From Bacillus sp. EB106-08-02-XG196 (GTDB lineage Bacteria > Bacillota > Bacilli > Bacillales > Cytobacillaceae), in the NCBI RefSeq assembly GCF_013396335.1, contig NZ_JABWSY010000028.1, positions 1-51,282 of the forward strand: a DNA stretch of 51,282 nucleotides, written 5' to 3'. Below, one piece after another: positions 42,140 to 49,476 of this stretch. The notes beneath the pieces were generated by a model. The model saw nothing but the letters and a program-made list of their open reading frames with translations, was not told where the DNA came from and did not search any database. Numbering within the stretch: position 1 is the stretch's first letter; the number at the start of each line of letters is the position of its first letter. Both the position numbers and the translations under genes were made by a program.

Positions 42140-42925
42140 TTGATTTTCGTATTTGACGTAGGTAATACAAATACTGTTTTAGGTGTATATAATGGGGAAG
42201 AACTTAAGTATCATTGGCGCGTTGAAACAAACCGAAACCGAACAGAGGATGAATTTGGGATGATTATTAAATCCCTATTTGATGCTTCTGGTCTTTCGTT
42301 TTCCCAAATAGATGGAATTATCATTTCTTCAGTTGTTCCGCCTATTATGTTTGCTCTAGAAAGAATGTGTAAAAAATACTTCCAACTCAGTCCGTTAGTA
42401 GTAGGTCCAGGGATGAAAACAGGTCTTAATATAAAATATGAAAATCCTAGAGAAGTAGGGGCTGACCGTATCGTTAATGCGGTTGCTGCTATTCATGAAT
42501 ATGGGAGCCCGTTGATTATTGTTGATTTTGGTACGGCAACAACTTATTGCTATATCAATGAACAACGTCAATATATGGGCGGTGCTATTGCACCAGGGAT
42601 TGGCATTTCAACGGAGGCTCTATATTCGAAGGCGGCCAAACTGCCAAGAATTGATATAGCCCGTCCTGAAGGTGTAATTGGGAAAAATACAGTAGCGGCC
42701 ATGCAGGCTGGAATTGTCTATGGTTATGTAGGTCAGGTTGAAGGTATTGTAAAAAGAATGATGGATCAGAGTGAACAAAAACCGACCGTCATTGCTACAG
42801 GAGGCTTATCTTCATTAATTGCACAGGAATCAAAGATTATTGACATCGTTGATCCATTTTTAACATTAAAAGGATTACAGCTTATCTATAAAAGAAATAT
42901 GGAGAACATAAGAACTAGCAACTAG
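42140..42925 (+). CDS. coaX: Type III pantothenate kinase
   Basis: First step of coenzyme A synthesis. 261 residues, ASKHA fold. Phosphate loop DVGNTNTVLG is at the N-terminus, GADRIVNAVAA and DFGTATTYCYI in the middle, GGAIAPGI and ATGG near the end. TTG 42140 is preferred with GTGAG about eight bases upstream; an in-frame GTG at 42131 is the alternative. The leader is made largely of repeat copy 3. hslO follows after 14 bases. Confidence 0.94.
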   Translation: MIFVFDVGNTNTVLGVYNGEELKYHWRVETNRNRTEDEFGMIIKSLFDASGLSFSQIDGIIISSVVPPIMFALERMCKKYFQLSPLVVGPGMKTGLNIKYENPREVGADRIVNAVAAIHEYGSPLIIVDFGTATTYCYINEQRQYMGGAIAPGIGISTEALYSKAAKLPRIDIARPEGVIGKNTVAAMQAGIVYGYVGQVEGIVKRMMDQSEQKPTVIATGGLSSLIAQESKIIDIVDPFLTLKGLQLIYKRNMENIRTSN

Positions 42926-42939
42926 AAAGGAGTTACATA

Positions 42940-43818
42940 ATGACTGATTATTTAGTAAAAGCTTTGGCTTATAATGGCCAAATCAGAGCGTATGCAGTAC
43001 GTACAACGGAGGTAGTTTCTGAAGCACAGCGCCGGCATCAAACATGGCGGACTGCCTCAGCGGCCCTAGGACGATCCCTAACAGCTGGAGTTATGATGGG
43101 GGCAATGTTAAAGGGTGAAGACAAATTAACCATCAAAATTGATGGAGGCGGACCGATTGGTGTCATCTTAGTCGATAGTAATGCAAAAGGGGATGTCCGG
43201 GGCTATGTTTCAAACCCCGAAGTAGACTTTGAAGCAAATGAGCATGGGAAGTTAGATGTTCGCCGCGCGGTTGGCACTGACGGTACACTATCGGTTGTAA
43301 AGGATACGGGCCTTCGTGATTTCTTCTCAGGTCTAGTACCCATCGTCTCTGGAGAATTAGGGGAAGACTTCACCTATTACTTTGCCACTTCGGAACAGGT
43401 GCCTTCCTCTGTTGGGGTAGGTGTTTTGGTAAATCCGGATGATACCATCCTAGCAGCGGGCGGGTTTATTTTTCAATTAATGCCGGGAATAAAGGATGAA
43501 ACCATTACCAAGGTAGAAGAGCGTTTAAAAACGATACCTCCAATTTCTAAATTAGTAAAACAAGGTCTTACTCCAGAAGAAATTTTGGAGGAGCTGTTCG
43601 GAAAGCAGCAAGTAAATGTACTAGAAACAATGCCTGTTCAATTTCGGTGTGTGTGTTCAAAGAACCGATTTGCAGATGCAATTGTCGGCCTGGGTAAAGG
43701 TGAAATTGAGGATATGATTGTAGAAGATGGACAGGCAGAGGCTCATTGTCACTTTTGCAATGAAAAATATCTCTTCACGAAAGAAGAACTAGAAGAACTA
43801 AAAAGCCAGGCAAAATAA
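42940..43818 (+). CDS. hslO: Redox-regulated chaperone Hsp33
   Basis: 292-residue holdase activated when its four zinc-binding cysteines are oxidised: CVC near residue 236 and CHFC near 269, both intact. The N-terminal chaperone domain has the conserved GRSLTAGVMMGAMLK and DGGGPIG segments. AAAGGAG is about ten bases before ATG 42940. Between coaX and yacD, as in B. subtilis. Confidence 0.95.
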   Translation: MTDYLVKALAYNGQIRAYAVRTTEVVSEAQRRHQTWRTASAALGRSLTAGVMMGAMLKGEDKLTIKIDGGGPIGVILVDSNAKGDVRGYVSNPEVDFEANEHGKLDVRRAVGTDGTLSVVKDTGLRDFFSGLVPIVSGELGEDFTYYFATSEQVPSSVGVGVLVNPDDTILAAGGFIFQLMPGIKDETITKVEERLKTIPPISKLVKQGLTPEEILEELFGKQQVNVLETMPVQFRCVCSKNRFADAIVGLGKGEIEDMIVEDGQAEAHCHFCNEKYLFTKEELEELKSQAK

Positions 43819-43838
43819 CAACGCGGGGGGAGGAGTTT

Positions 43839-44717
43839 TTGAGACGAAAGAAGCTTTGGATCGTTATTGCAGTGCTTATATTATTGAACTGTCTAACGAT
43901 TGTCTTTTTCCTTTCAAAAGGGAAAGAAACAAATAATGATGAAGTCGTTGCTACCGTGGGGAAAGGTGAAATTACAAGGCAAGAGTGGCTTAATGAGTTA
44001 GAGTCTCGATACGGAAAAGATGTACTAAAAGACATGATTGATCAAAAGGTTATTAAAGAAATGGCAGCCAAGTATAATATTAAGGTCTCAGAGAATGATG
44101 TAGATCGTGAGTATAGAATCCTTCAAACTACATACAGTTCGCCAGCTGAAAACAAAAAGACTACGGAGAAAAAGTGGAAAGAGCATATTCGTAATAGTCT
44201 GCTTCAGGAAGAAATTTTAACCAGAGATGTAAAGGTTTCTGAAAAAGAAATGAAGGCATATTTTGAAGCGAATAAGGAACTATTCGCAATTCCCACCGCC
44301 TATCATTTATCACATATTATTGTGAAATCAAGTAATGAAGCAGAAAATGCAATCAAAGAATTGTCCCAAGGGTCAAGTTTTGCTGCTCTAGCGATGGAAA
44401 GGTCCATTGAAGAATTTTCTGCCAATGAAGGCGGAGACATCGGTTATATTATGGAGGGGGATGAAAGGTATCCTTCTGAATACCTTGATGCAATAAAGAA
44501 GTTAAAAAAGGGTGCTTGGAGTGAGCCAATTAAAGTGGAACAAGGCTATGCTATTGTTAAGCTTGAAGGGGAAATGAAGGGGAAAAAGTACGCTTATAAG
44601 GATGTTAAACAGCAAATACGCAGAGAAATCGCGCTTGAACAAATGAAAACATCAGCCTCTGCCACAACCTTTTGGGAAGAAACAAAAGTAGATTGGTTTT
44701 ACGGAAATGAGGACTAA
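43839..44717 (+). CDS. yacD: Membrane-anchored PpiC-type peptidyl-prolyl isomerase YacD
   Basis: 292-residue PrsA/SurA-like foldase. It has a short basic N-terminus, one hydrophobic anchor (about 6-25), a SurA-like N-domain and a parvulin domain (about 150-240; YHLSHIIVKS, EFSANEGGDIGYI). A cysteine occurs in LLNC but the preceding residues are not a normal lipobox, so I infer a membrane anchor, not a lipoprotein. TTG 43839 has GGGGAGGAG just upstream. Confidence 0.9.
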   Translation: MRRKKLWIVIAVLILLNCLTIVFFLSKGKETNNDEVVATVGKGEITRQEWLNELESRYGKDVLKDMIDQKVIKEMAAKYNIKVSENDVDREYRILQTTYSSPAENKKTTEKKWKEHIRNSLLQEEILTRDVKVSEKEMKAYFEANKELFAIPTAYHLSHIIVKSSNEAENAIKELSQGSSFAALAMERSIEEFSANEGGDIGYIMEGDERYPSEYLDAIKKLKKGAWSEPIKVEQGYAIVKLEGEMKGKKYAYKDVKQQIRREIALEQMKTSASATTFWEETKVDWFYGNED

Positions 44718-44727
44718 CTCAAGAGAA

Positions 44728-44757
44728 GCACAGAAATATTTTTCTGTGTTTTCATTT
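44728..44757 (+). terminator. yacD terminator
   Basis: Perfect 8-bp stem CACAGAAA/TTTCTGTG, TATT loop, then TTTTCATTT. Confidence 0.7.
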
Positions 44758-44824
44758 AATAATTTTGGAATTTTTACACAGTATAACGGTTGACAAAACC
44801 AGTAGAAAACTGATAGATTTACTA

Positions 44825-44850
44825 TAATACCAATAAAAATACTCGGAATA
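44825..44850 (+). promoter_or_regulatory. Candidate CymR operator over the cysK promoter
   Basis: TAATACC...A...CTCGGAATA resembles the CymR consensus (TAAWNC...ATMGGAATT) with one extra spacer base. It overlaps a TATAAT at 44823-44828. In B. subtilis, CysK is the partner of CymR. Confidence 0.4.
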
Positions 44851-44866
44851 AGGAAGAGGTGCTCTA

Positions 44867-45793
44867 ATGGTACGTGTAGCGAATTCAATTGCAGATTTAG
44901 TTGGTCAAACTCCTATTGTGAAATTAAACAGATTAGTAGATGAAAACAGTGCAGAGGTATATCTAAAGCTTGAATATTTTAACCCTGGAAGCAGTGTAAA
45001 AGACCGTATTGGATTAGCGATGATTGAAGCTGCAGAAGAGAAGGGTTTAATTAAGCCTGGAGTCGACACAATTATTGAACCTACAAGTGGAAATACTGGT
45101 ATCGGTTTAGCAATGATTGCAGCTGCTAAAGGGTACAAAGCAATTTTTGTAATGCCTGAAACAATGAGCTTAGAAAGAAGAAACTTGCTGCGTGCATACG
45201 GAGCCGAGCTTATACTTACACCAGGACCTGAAGGAATGAAAGGTGCGATTGCTAAGGCGAATGCAATTGCTGCTGAGAATGGGTACTTTGTGCCGCAGCA
45301 ATTCGAAAACGAGGCCAATCCTGAGGTTCATAGAAGAACAACAGGTAAGGAAATTGTTGAGCAAATGCCAGATTTAGACGCTTTTGTATCAGGTATCGGT
45401 ACAGGCGGTACTATTTCAGGAGCAGGAAGTGTTCTTAAAGAACAAATCCCTAATGTTAAAATTTATGCGGTTGAACCAACTGATTCAGCAGTATTGTCAG
45501 GAGGAAAACCTGGTCCGCACAAACTTCAAGGGCTTGGAGCAGGATTTATTCCAGCTACTTTAAATACAGATATCTATGATGAAGTGATTCAAATTACTGC
45601 AGATGAAGCATTTGAAGCATCACGACGTGCAGCTAGAGAGGAAGGAATTCTTGGAGGGATTTCTTCAGGTGCAGCTATCTCTGCAGCATTAAAAGTGGCG
45701 AAAGAATTAGGAAAAGGTAAAAAAGTACTTGCGATTATTCCTGATAATGGAGAACGTTATTTAAGTACACCTCTTTACCAATATGAAGGCTAG
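44867..45793 (+). CDS. cysK: Cysteine synthase (O-acetylserine thiol-lyase)
   Basis: 308-residue fold-type II PLP enzyme making cysteine from O-acetylserine and sulfide. PLP lysine K45 lies in NPGSSVKDR. TSGNTG binds the substrate, GTGGTISG binds the phosphate. In Bacillus it also forms the CymR-CysK sulfur-sensing complex. GAGGTG is five bases from ATG 44867. It is monocistronic. Confidence 0.96.
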   Translation: MVRVANSIADLVGQTPIVKLNRLVDENSAEVYLKLEYFNPGSSVKDRIGLAMIEAAEEKGLIKPGVDTIIEPTSGNTGIGLAMIAAAKGYKAIFVMPETMSLERRNLLRAYGAELILTPGPEGMKGAIAKANAIAAENGYFVPQQFENEANPEVHRRTTGKEIVEQMPDLDAFVSGIGTGGTISGAGSVLKEQIPNVKIYAVEPTDSAVLSGGKPGPHKLQGLGAGFIPATLNTDIYDEVIQITADEAFEASRRAAREEGILGGISSGAAISAALKVAKELGKGKKVLAIIPDNGERYLSTPLYQYEG

Positions 45794-45811
45794 GCTAATT
45801 AGTAACTTAGG

Positions 45812-45846
45812 AGAGGTTTTAGCATAGAGCTAAGCCTCTTTTTTTT
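45812..45846 (+). terminator. cysK terminator
   Basis: Stem AGAGGTTTTAGC/GCTAAGCCTCT with one bulge and a T8 tail. Confidence 0.8.
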
Positions 45847-45891
45847 GCTTTGGCTGTTTAAAGCTGAATATTGATCTTACTGTGTTTGGAA

Positions 45892-45915
45892 AATAAGCGG
45901 AGAATTTCCGTTTAA
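45892..45915. repeat. REP-like palindrome, copy 1
   Basis: AAGCGGA, 5-base spacer, TCCGTTT: one G-T in an otherwise paired 7-bp arm. First of four related palindromes in this gap. Confidence 0.7.
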
Positions 45916-45943
45916 ATTGGGAAATAGCCATTTTTACCTTCAT

Positions 45944-46142
45944 AATAAGCGGAGTTTTGAGACTGTCGATTAATTATGCAAGTGAAATTCAGCAACTCCA
46001 ATTTGATGAAATTGTGACCAAATATTTGCTTTTTTAGCTACTTTTTATAGTTTTTTATATCTATTTAGGTAGAAAATAGTTGGAATCTTCGTTTTCTAAA
46101 AGGTTAAATGAGTTAATCGACAGTCTCGTTTTTCCGCTTATT
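45944..46142. repeat. REP-like palindrome, copy 2, split by an insertion
   Basis: Left arm AATAAGCGGA (45944-45953) and right arm TCCGCTTATT (46133-46142) are exact reverse complements. They are now 179 bases apart because a 169-bp element sits in the loop; the loop GTTTT occurs on both sides of the insertion. Confidence 0.85.
45959..46127. mobile_element. 169-bp MITE with perfect 15-bp terminal inverted repeats
   Basis: Left end GAGACTGTCGATTAA (45959-45973) and right end TTAATCGACAGTCTC (46113-46127) are perfect inverted repeats. GTTTT flanks both sides (45954-45958, 46128-46132), a 5-bp target duplication. The interior is AT-rich and non-coding, so it must have been moved in trans. Confidence 0.88.
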
Positions 46143-46181
46143 GGATCCAAATCATTGGATTTTGTCTTAATTAAAGCAGTT

Positions 46182-46200
46182 AACCGGAATATTTCCGCTT
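46182..46200. repeat. REP-like palindrome, copy 3
   Basis: AACCGGAA, TAT, TTCCGCTT: 8-bp arms with a single C-C mismatch. Confidence 0.65.
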
Positions 46201-46231
46201 ATATATGCTTATTAAGGATCCTTTATATACA

Positions 46232-46254
46232 ATAGGCGGAAATTCTCCGCCTAT
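46232..46254. repeat. REP-like palindrome, copy 4
   Basis: ATAGGCGGA, AATTC, TCCGCCTAT: perfect 9-bp arms. Relative to copy 2 both arms carry the matched A-to-G/T-to-C change, a compensatory pair. Confidence 0.75.
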
Positions 46255-46302
46255 GAATGATCAACCCTACACGAAAATCAACAATGAATAATAACACAGC
46301 TT

Positions 46303-46332
46303 TTGCTTTAAAAAACATTTTTCTTGTATGAT
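46303..46332 (+). promoter_or_regulatory. Candidate promoter of folP
   Basis: TTGCTT (46303-46308), 18 bases, TATGAT (46327-46332). Moderate match; needed because no pab genes lie upstream. Confidence 0.5.
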
Positions 46333-46365
46333 GTAAGAAGTATAAAATTAGTGGAGGTTTTAAGG

Positions 46366-47211
46366 GTGCAAACATCTGGAAATTACAGTATTAAATGCGG
46401 ACCATATCAGTTAGACTTCGGTAAAAAAACCTATATCATGGGGATTTTAAATGCAACCCCTGATTCATTCTCAGATGGGGGAAAATACAATAGTATAGAA
46501 CACGCCATTGAGCATGCCCAAGAAATGGTTGAAAATGGAGCTGATATCATTGATATTGGCGGTGAATCTACCCGTCCAGGATATACTGTTATTTCTGAGG
46601 AAGAAGAGATTGAGCGTATAGTTCCAGTCATAGAAGCCATATCTAAACATGTGAAGGTTCCTATTTCGATCGATACATATAAAGCGAAGGTTGCCCAAAG
46701 CGCGATTGAAGCGGGTGCCCATATTATTAATGATATCTGGGGTGCAAAGGCAGATGAAGGAATGGCAGCGGTGGCTGCAAAATATAATGTCCCTATTATC
46801 CTCATGCACAATCGAAATGACCGAGACTACTCCCTTTTCATAAGAGACGTGTTAAATGACCTTTACGAGAGTATCAATATCGTCAAACAAGCAGGAGTAC
46901 GAGATGATCAGATTATTTTAGACCCGGGAATCGGTTTTGCTAAAGACTTGAATGAAAATATTATGATGATGCAGAATCTGGATACGCTAACGGCTCTTGG
47001 CTACCCTGTCCTTTTAGGAACATCAAAAAAATCAATGATTGGACAAGCGCTTGATCTTCCAGTAAAGGAAAGAATGGAAGGGACTGGAGCAACGGTTTGT
47101 TATGGAATTCAAAAGGGGTGCCAGATCATTCGTATACATGATGTTAAGGAAATGAGCAGAATGGCAAAAATGATGGATGTTCTATTGGGGAAGGGAGTTA
47201 GCCTTGGATAA
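46366..47211 (+). CDS. folP: Dihydropteroate synthase
   Basis: 281-residue TIM-barrel enzyme (Sul) joining p-aminobenzoate to dihydropterin pyrophosphate in folate synthesis. ILNATPDSFSDGG, DIGGESTRPG, ISIDTYKAKVA, LDPGIGFAK and LLGTSKKS motifs are all present. GTG 46366 has GGAGG eight bases upstream. Unlike B. subtilis, no pabB-pabA-pabC precede it: it heads a shortened folate operon. Overlaps folB by eight bases. Confidence 0.94.
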   Translation: MQTSGNYSIKCGPYQLDFGKKTYIMGILNATPDSFSDGGKYNSIEHAIEHAQEMVENGADIIDIGGESTRPGYTVISEEEEIERIVPVIEAISKHVKVPISIDTYKAKVAQSAIEAGAHIINDIWGAKADEGMAAVAAKYNVPIILMHNRNDRDYSLFIRDVLNDLYESINIVKQAGVRDDQIILDPGIGFAKDLNENIMMMQNLDTLTALGYPVLLGTSKKSMIGQALDLPVKERMEGTGATVCYGIQKGCQIIRIHDVKEMSRMAKMMDVLLGKGVSLG

Positions 47212-47563
47212 AATATTTGTAAACCAAATGGAATTTTATGGGTATCATGGTGTTTTTCCTGAGGAAACAAAACTTGGCCAGCGCTTTATTGTAGATTTAA
47301 TGGTGGCGGCAGATTTAAAAAAAGCCGGTGAAAGTGATGAACTAGAGTATTCGGTAAACTATGGTGAGTTATTTCAGGTGTGTAAAGAAATCGTAGAGGG
47401 AAAACCGTATAAACTTGTTGAAGCAGTAGCGGAAAAAATTGCAGAAACCGTTTTGAGGCATTTTACTCTTGTTTCTGAAGCAACTGTAAAGGTTATCAAA
47501 CCAGATCCGCCAATACCTGGGCATTATCGGTCTGTTGCAGTTGAAATTACAAGGAGAAGATAA
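47204..47563 (+). CDS. folB: Dihydroneopterin aldolase
   Basis: 119-residue tunnelling-fold enzyme that cleaves dihydroneopterin to hydroxymethyl-dihydropterin. MEFYGYHGVFPEE, VNYGELFQV and VKVIKPDPPIPGHY are signature segments. TTG 47204 is chosen: it gives MDKIFVNQMEF and has AAGGGAG about seven bases upstream, within the end of folP. folK follows after two bases. Confidence 0.95.
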   Translation: MDKIFVNQMEFYGYHGVFPEETKLGQRFIVDLMVAADLKKAGESDELEYSVNYGELFQVCKEIVEGKPYKLVEAVAEKIAETVLRHFTLVSEATVKVIKPDPPIPGHYRSVAVEITRRR

Positions 47564-47565
47564 TA

Positions 47566-48093
47566 ATGGGAAATACAGCATTTATTGCCCTTGGATCTAA
47601 CATCGGAAACAGGTATGATTATTTGACAGAAGCAATAAAACAACTTGCAAATCATCCTGAAATTAGAATGGTAAATATCTCCTCCGTCTATGAAACGGAA
47701 CCTGTGGGATACGAGGATCAAGATTTATTTTTAAATATGGTGATTGAGGTAATGACTTCGCTCAGTGCCCATGAATTACTAGATATTTGTTTAAAACTTG
47801 AGCTAGAACTTGGAAGAAAAAGGGAAATTGTATGGGGGCCAAGAACAATTGACCTTGACATTCTCCTCTATAACCAAGAAAATATTGAAACAGAGAAACT
47901 AATTATTCCGCATCCACGGATGCTAGAGCGGAATTTTGTCATGATTCCTTTGTCAGAGATAAAACCTGACATAATCATTCCAAATACAGATAAACCACTT
48001 GAAGCATGGATCAAAGAATTACCTAACAAAGAAGGAGTCCGAATATGGAAGCGGAAAAATGGGGAAGACGTATTCGAGCCTATCGGAAGCTAA
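47566..48093 (+). CDS. folK: HPPK (hydroxymethyl-dihydropterin pyrophosphokinase)
   Basis: 175-residue kinase that pyrophosphorylates hydroxymethyl-dihydropterin to make the folP substrate. AFIALGSNIGNRYDYL is at the N-terminus, SVYETEPVGYEDQ and WGPRTIDLDILLY are diagnostic. GGAGA is about eight bases before ATG 47566. Its last 49 bases overlap yazB in another frame. Confidence 0.95.
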   Translation: MGNTAFIALGSNIGNRYDYLTEAIKQLANHPEIRMVNISSVYETEPVGYEDQDLFLNMVIEVMTSLSAHELLDICLKLELELGRKREIVWGPRTIDLDILLYNQENIETEKLIIPHPRMLERNFVMIPLSEIKPDIIIPNTDKPLEAWIKELPNKEGVRIWKRKNGEDVFEPIGS

Positions 48094-48251
48094 AGGGCTA
48101 CACACAAGAAAGCTTCGCGAAGGAACTTGGTGTATCAGTATCAATTATAGGAGAAATCGAAAGAGGGAACCGCCTGCCTACAGGTGAGTTGCTAAATAAA
48201 ATCGGTCAAACCTTAAATATTACCATAGAGGAACTATCGCCAAACGAATAG
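48045..48251 (+). CDS. yazB: Small XRE-family helix-turn-helix protein YazB
   Basis: 68-residue DNA-binding protein consisting of a single lambda-repressor-like HTH (GYTQESFAKELGVSVSIIGEIERG). Its target is unknown; conservation between folK and dusB suggests a link to this operon, but that is inference. AAGGAGT is six bases from ATG 48045. It overlaps folK by 49 bases. Confidence 0.9.
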   Translation: MEAEKWGRRIRAYRKLKGYTQESFAKELGVSVSIIGEIERGNRLPTGELLNKIGQTLNITIEELSPNE

Positions 48252-48269
48252 AATGGGAGGGATGATCGT

Positions 48270-49268
48270 ATGTTGAAAATCGGCAATATCGAAATGAAAA
48301 ATCAAGTCGTTTTAGCACCAATGGCTGGTGTCTGTAACTATGCCTTCCGTCTAACGGTTAAAGAGTTCGGCGCTGGTTTAGTTTGTGCGGAAATGGTCAG
48401 TGATAAAGGAATCGTACTTAAAAATGAAAAGACGATGAATATGCTTTACATCGATGAACGTGAAAAACCATTAAGCCTGCAGATTTTTGGCGGCGAAAAG
48501 AAAACTCTTGTTGAAGCAGCGCAATTTGTAGATAAAAATACGAATGCGGATATTATTGATATCAATATGGGTTGTCCTGTCCCAAAAATCACAAAATGTG
48601 ACGCTGGAGCGAAATGGCTGTTAGACCCAGATAAAATTTATGAGATGGTATCTGCGGTTGTAGATGCAGTAGAAAAACCTGTAACTGTTAAAATGCGTAT
48701 GGGTTGGGACGAAGAACATATTTTTGCTGTTAAAAATGCACAAGCGGTAGAAAGAGCCGGCGGCCAAGCTATTGCACTTCATGGGCGAACGCGTGTTCAA
48801 ATGTATGAAGGAACAGCAAACTGGGACATTATTCGAGAAGTTAAGCAGTCCGTAAATATCCCGATTATTGGGAATGGCGATGTGCGAACCCCACAAGATG
48901 CCAAAAGAATGCTCGATGAAACTGGTGTAGATGGTGTAATGATAGGGAGAGCAGCTCTAGGAAATCCATGGATGATCTACCGTACTGTTCAATTCCTTGA
49001 AACGGGTAAACTTATGGGCGAGCCTTCCGTTCGAGAAAAAATGGATGTATGTATTTTACATCTCGATCGTTTAATTGCTTTGAAAAGTGAGTATGTAGCG
49101 GTAAGAGAAATGCGTAAACATGCAGCATGGTATTTAAAAGGTGTAAAAGGCAATGCAAAAGTAAGAAGTGCGATTAATGAGTGTAATACCCGTGATCAGT
49201 TGGTTACCTTATTAAATGATATGGTCGCAGACGTAGAAGAGAAGGAAAGCCAAGTAACCGTTGGCTAA
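48270..49268 (+). CDS. dusB: tRNA-dihydrouridine synthase DusB
   Basis: 332-residue FMN TIM-barrel enzyme that reduces uridine to dihydrouridine in tRNA. LAPMAGVCNYAFR is at the N-terminus, the NMGCP motif carries the likely catalytic cysteine (C102), GRTRVQMYEG and IPIIGNGDV follow. GGGAGGGATG precedes ATG 48270. Last gene of the folate operon before a terminator. Confidence 0.94.
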   Translation: MLKIGNIEMKNQVVLAPMAGVCNYAFRLTVKEFGAGLVCAEMVSDKGIVLKNEKTMNMLYIDEREKPLSLQIFGGEKKTLVEAAQFVDKNTNADIIDINMGCPVPKITKCDAGAKWLLDPDKIYEMVSAVVDAVEKPVTVKMRMGWDEEHIFAVKNAQAVERAGGQAIALHGRTRVQMYEGTANWDIIREVKQSVNIPIIGNGDVRTPQDAKRMLDETGVDGVMIGRAALGNPWMIYRTVQFLETGKLMGEPSVREKMDVCILHLDRLIALKSEYVAVREMRKHAAWYLKGVKGNAKVRSAINECNTRDQLVTLLNDMVADVEEKESQVTVG

Positions 49269-49318
49269 AGTTGACATATTACTGCTCTTTTTCTATAATA
49301 GCTTTGTTTAAACACATG

Positions 49319-49346
49319 ACTGCCAGTGAAATACTGGCAGTTTTTA
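49319..49346 (+). terminator. dusB terminator
   Basis: Perfect 9-bp stem ACTGCCAGT/ACTGGCAGT, GAAAT loop, T5 tail. Confidence 0.88.
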
Positions 49347-49476
49347 TTTATAAAGAACTTTTTTGATGTCTGAATTCTCAAGTTTGTGTAAAATAATAAA
49401 GTATGTAGAAAAACTGATTGTGCGTCTCATGTAACCAAGGTTTACATAAAAAGAAAGTAATTGGAGTTGATTAGGT

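Noticed and set aside
44905..45318. 137-residue minus-strand open frame inside cysK
   Set aside because: Fully antisense to the conserved PLP-binding half of cysK, with no ribosome binding site or family resemblance.
46431..46811. Two overlapping minus-strand frames in folP
   Set aside because: Both are shadows of the dihydropteroate synthase barrel.
49269..49476. T-box leader for lysS
   Set aside because: Apart from the dusB terminator the 208 bases show no T-box sequence or terminator before lysS.
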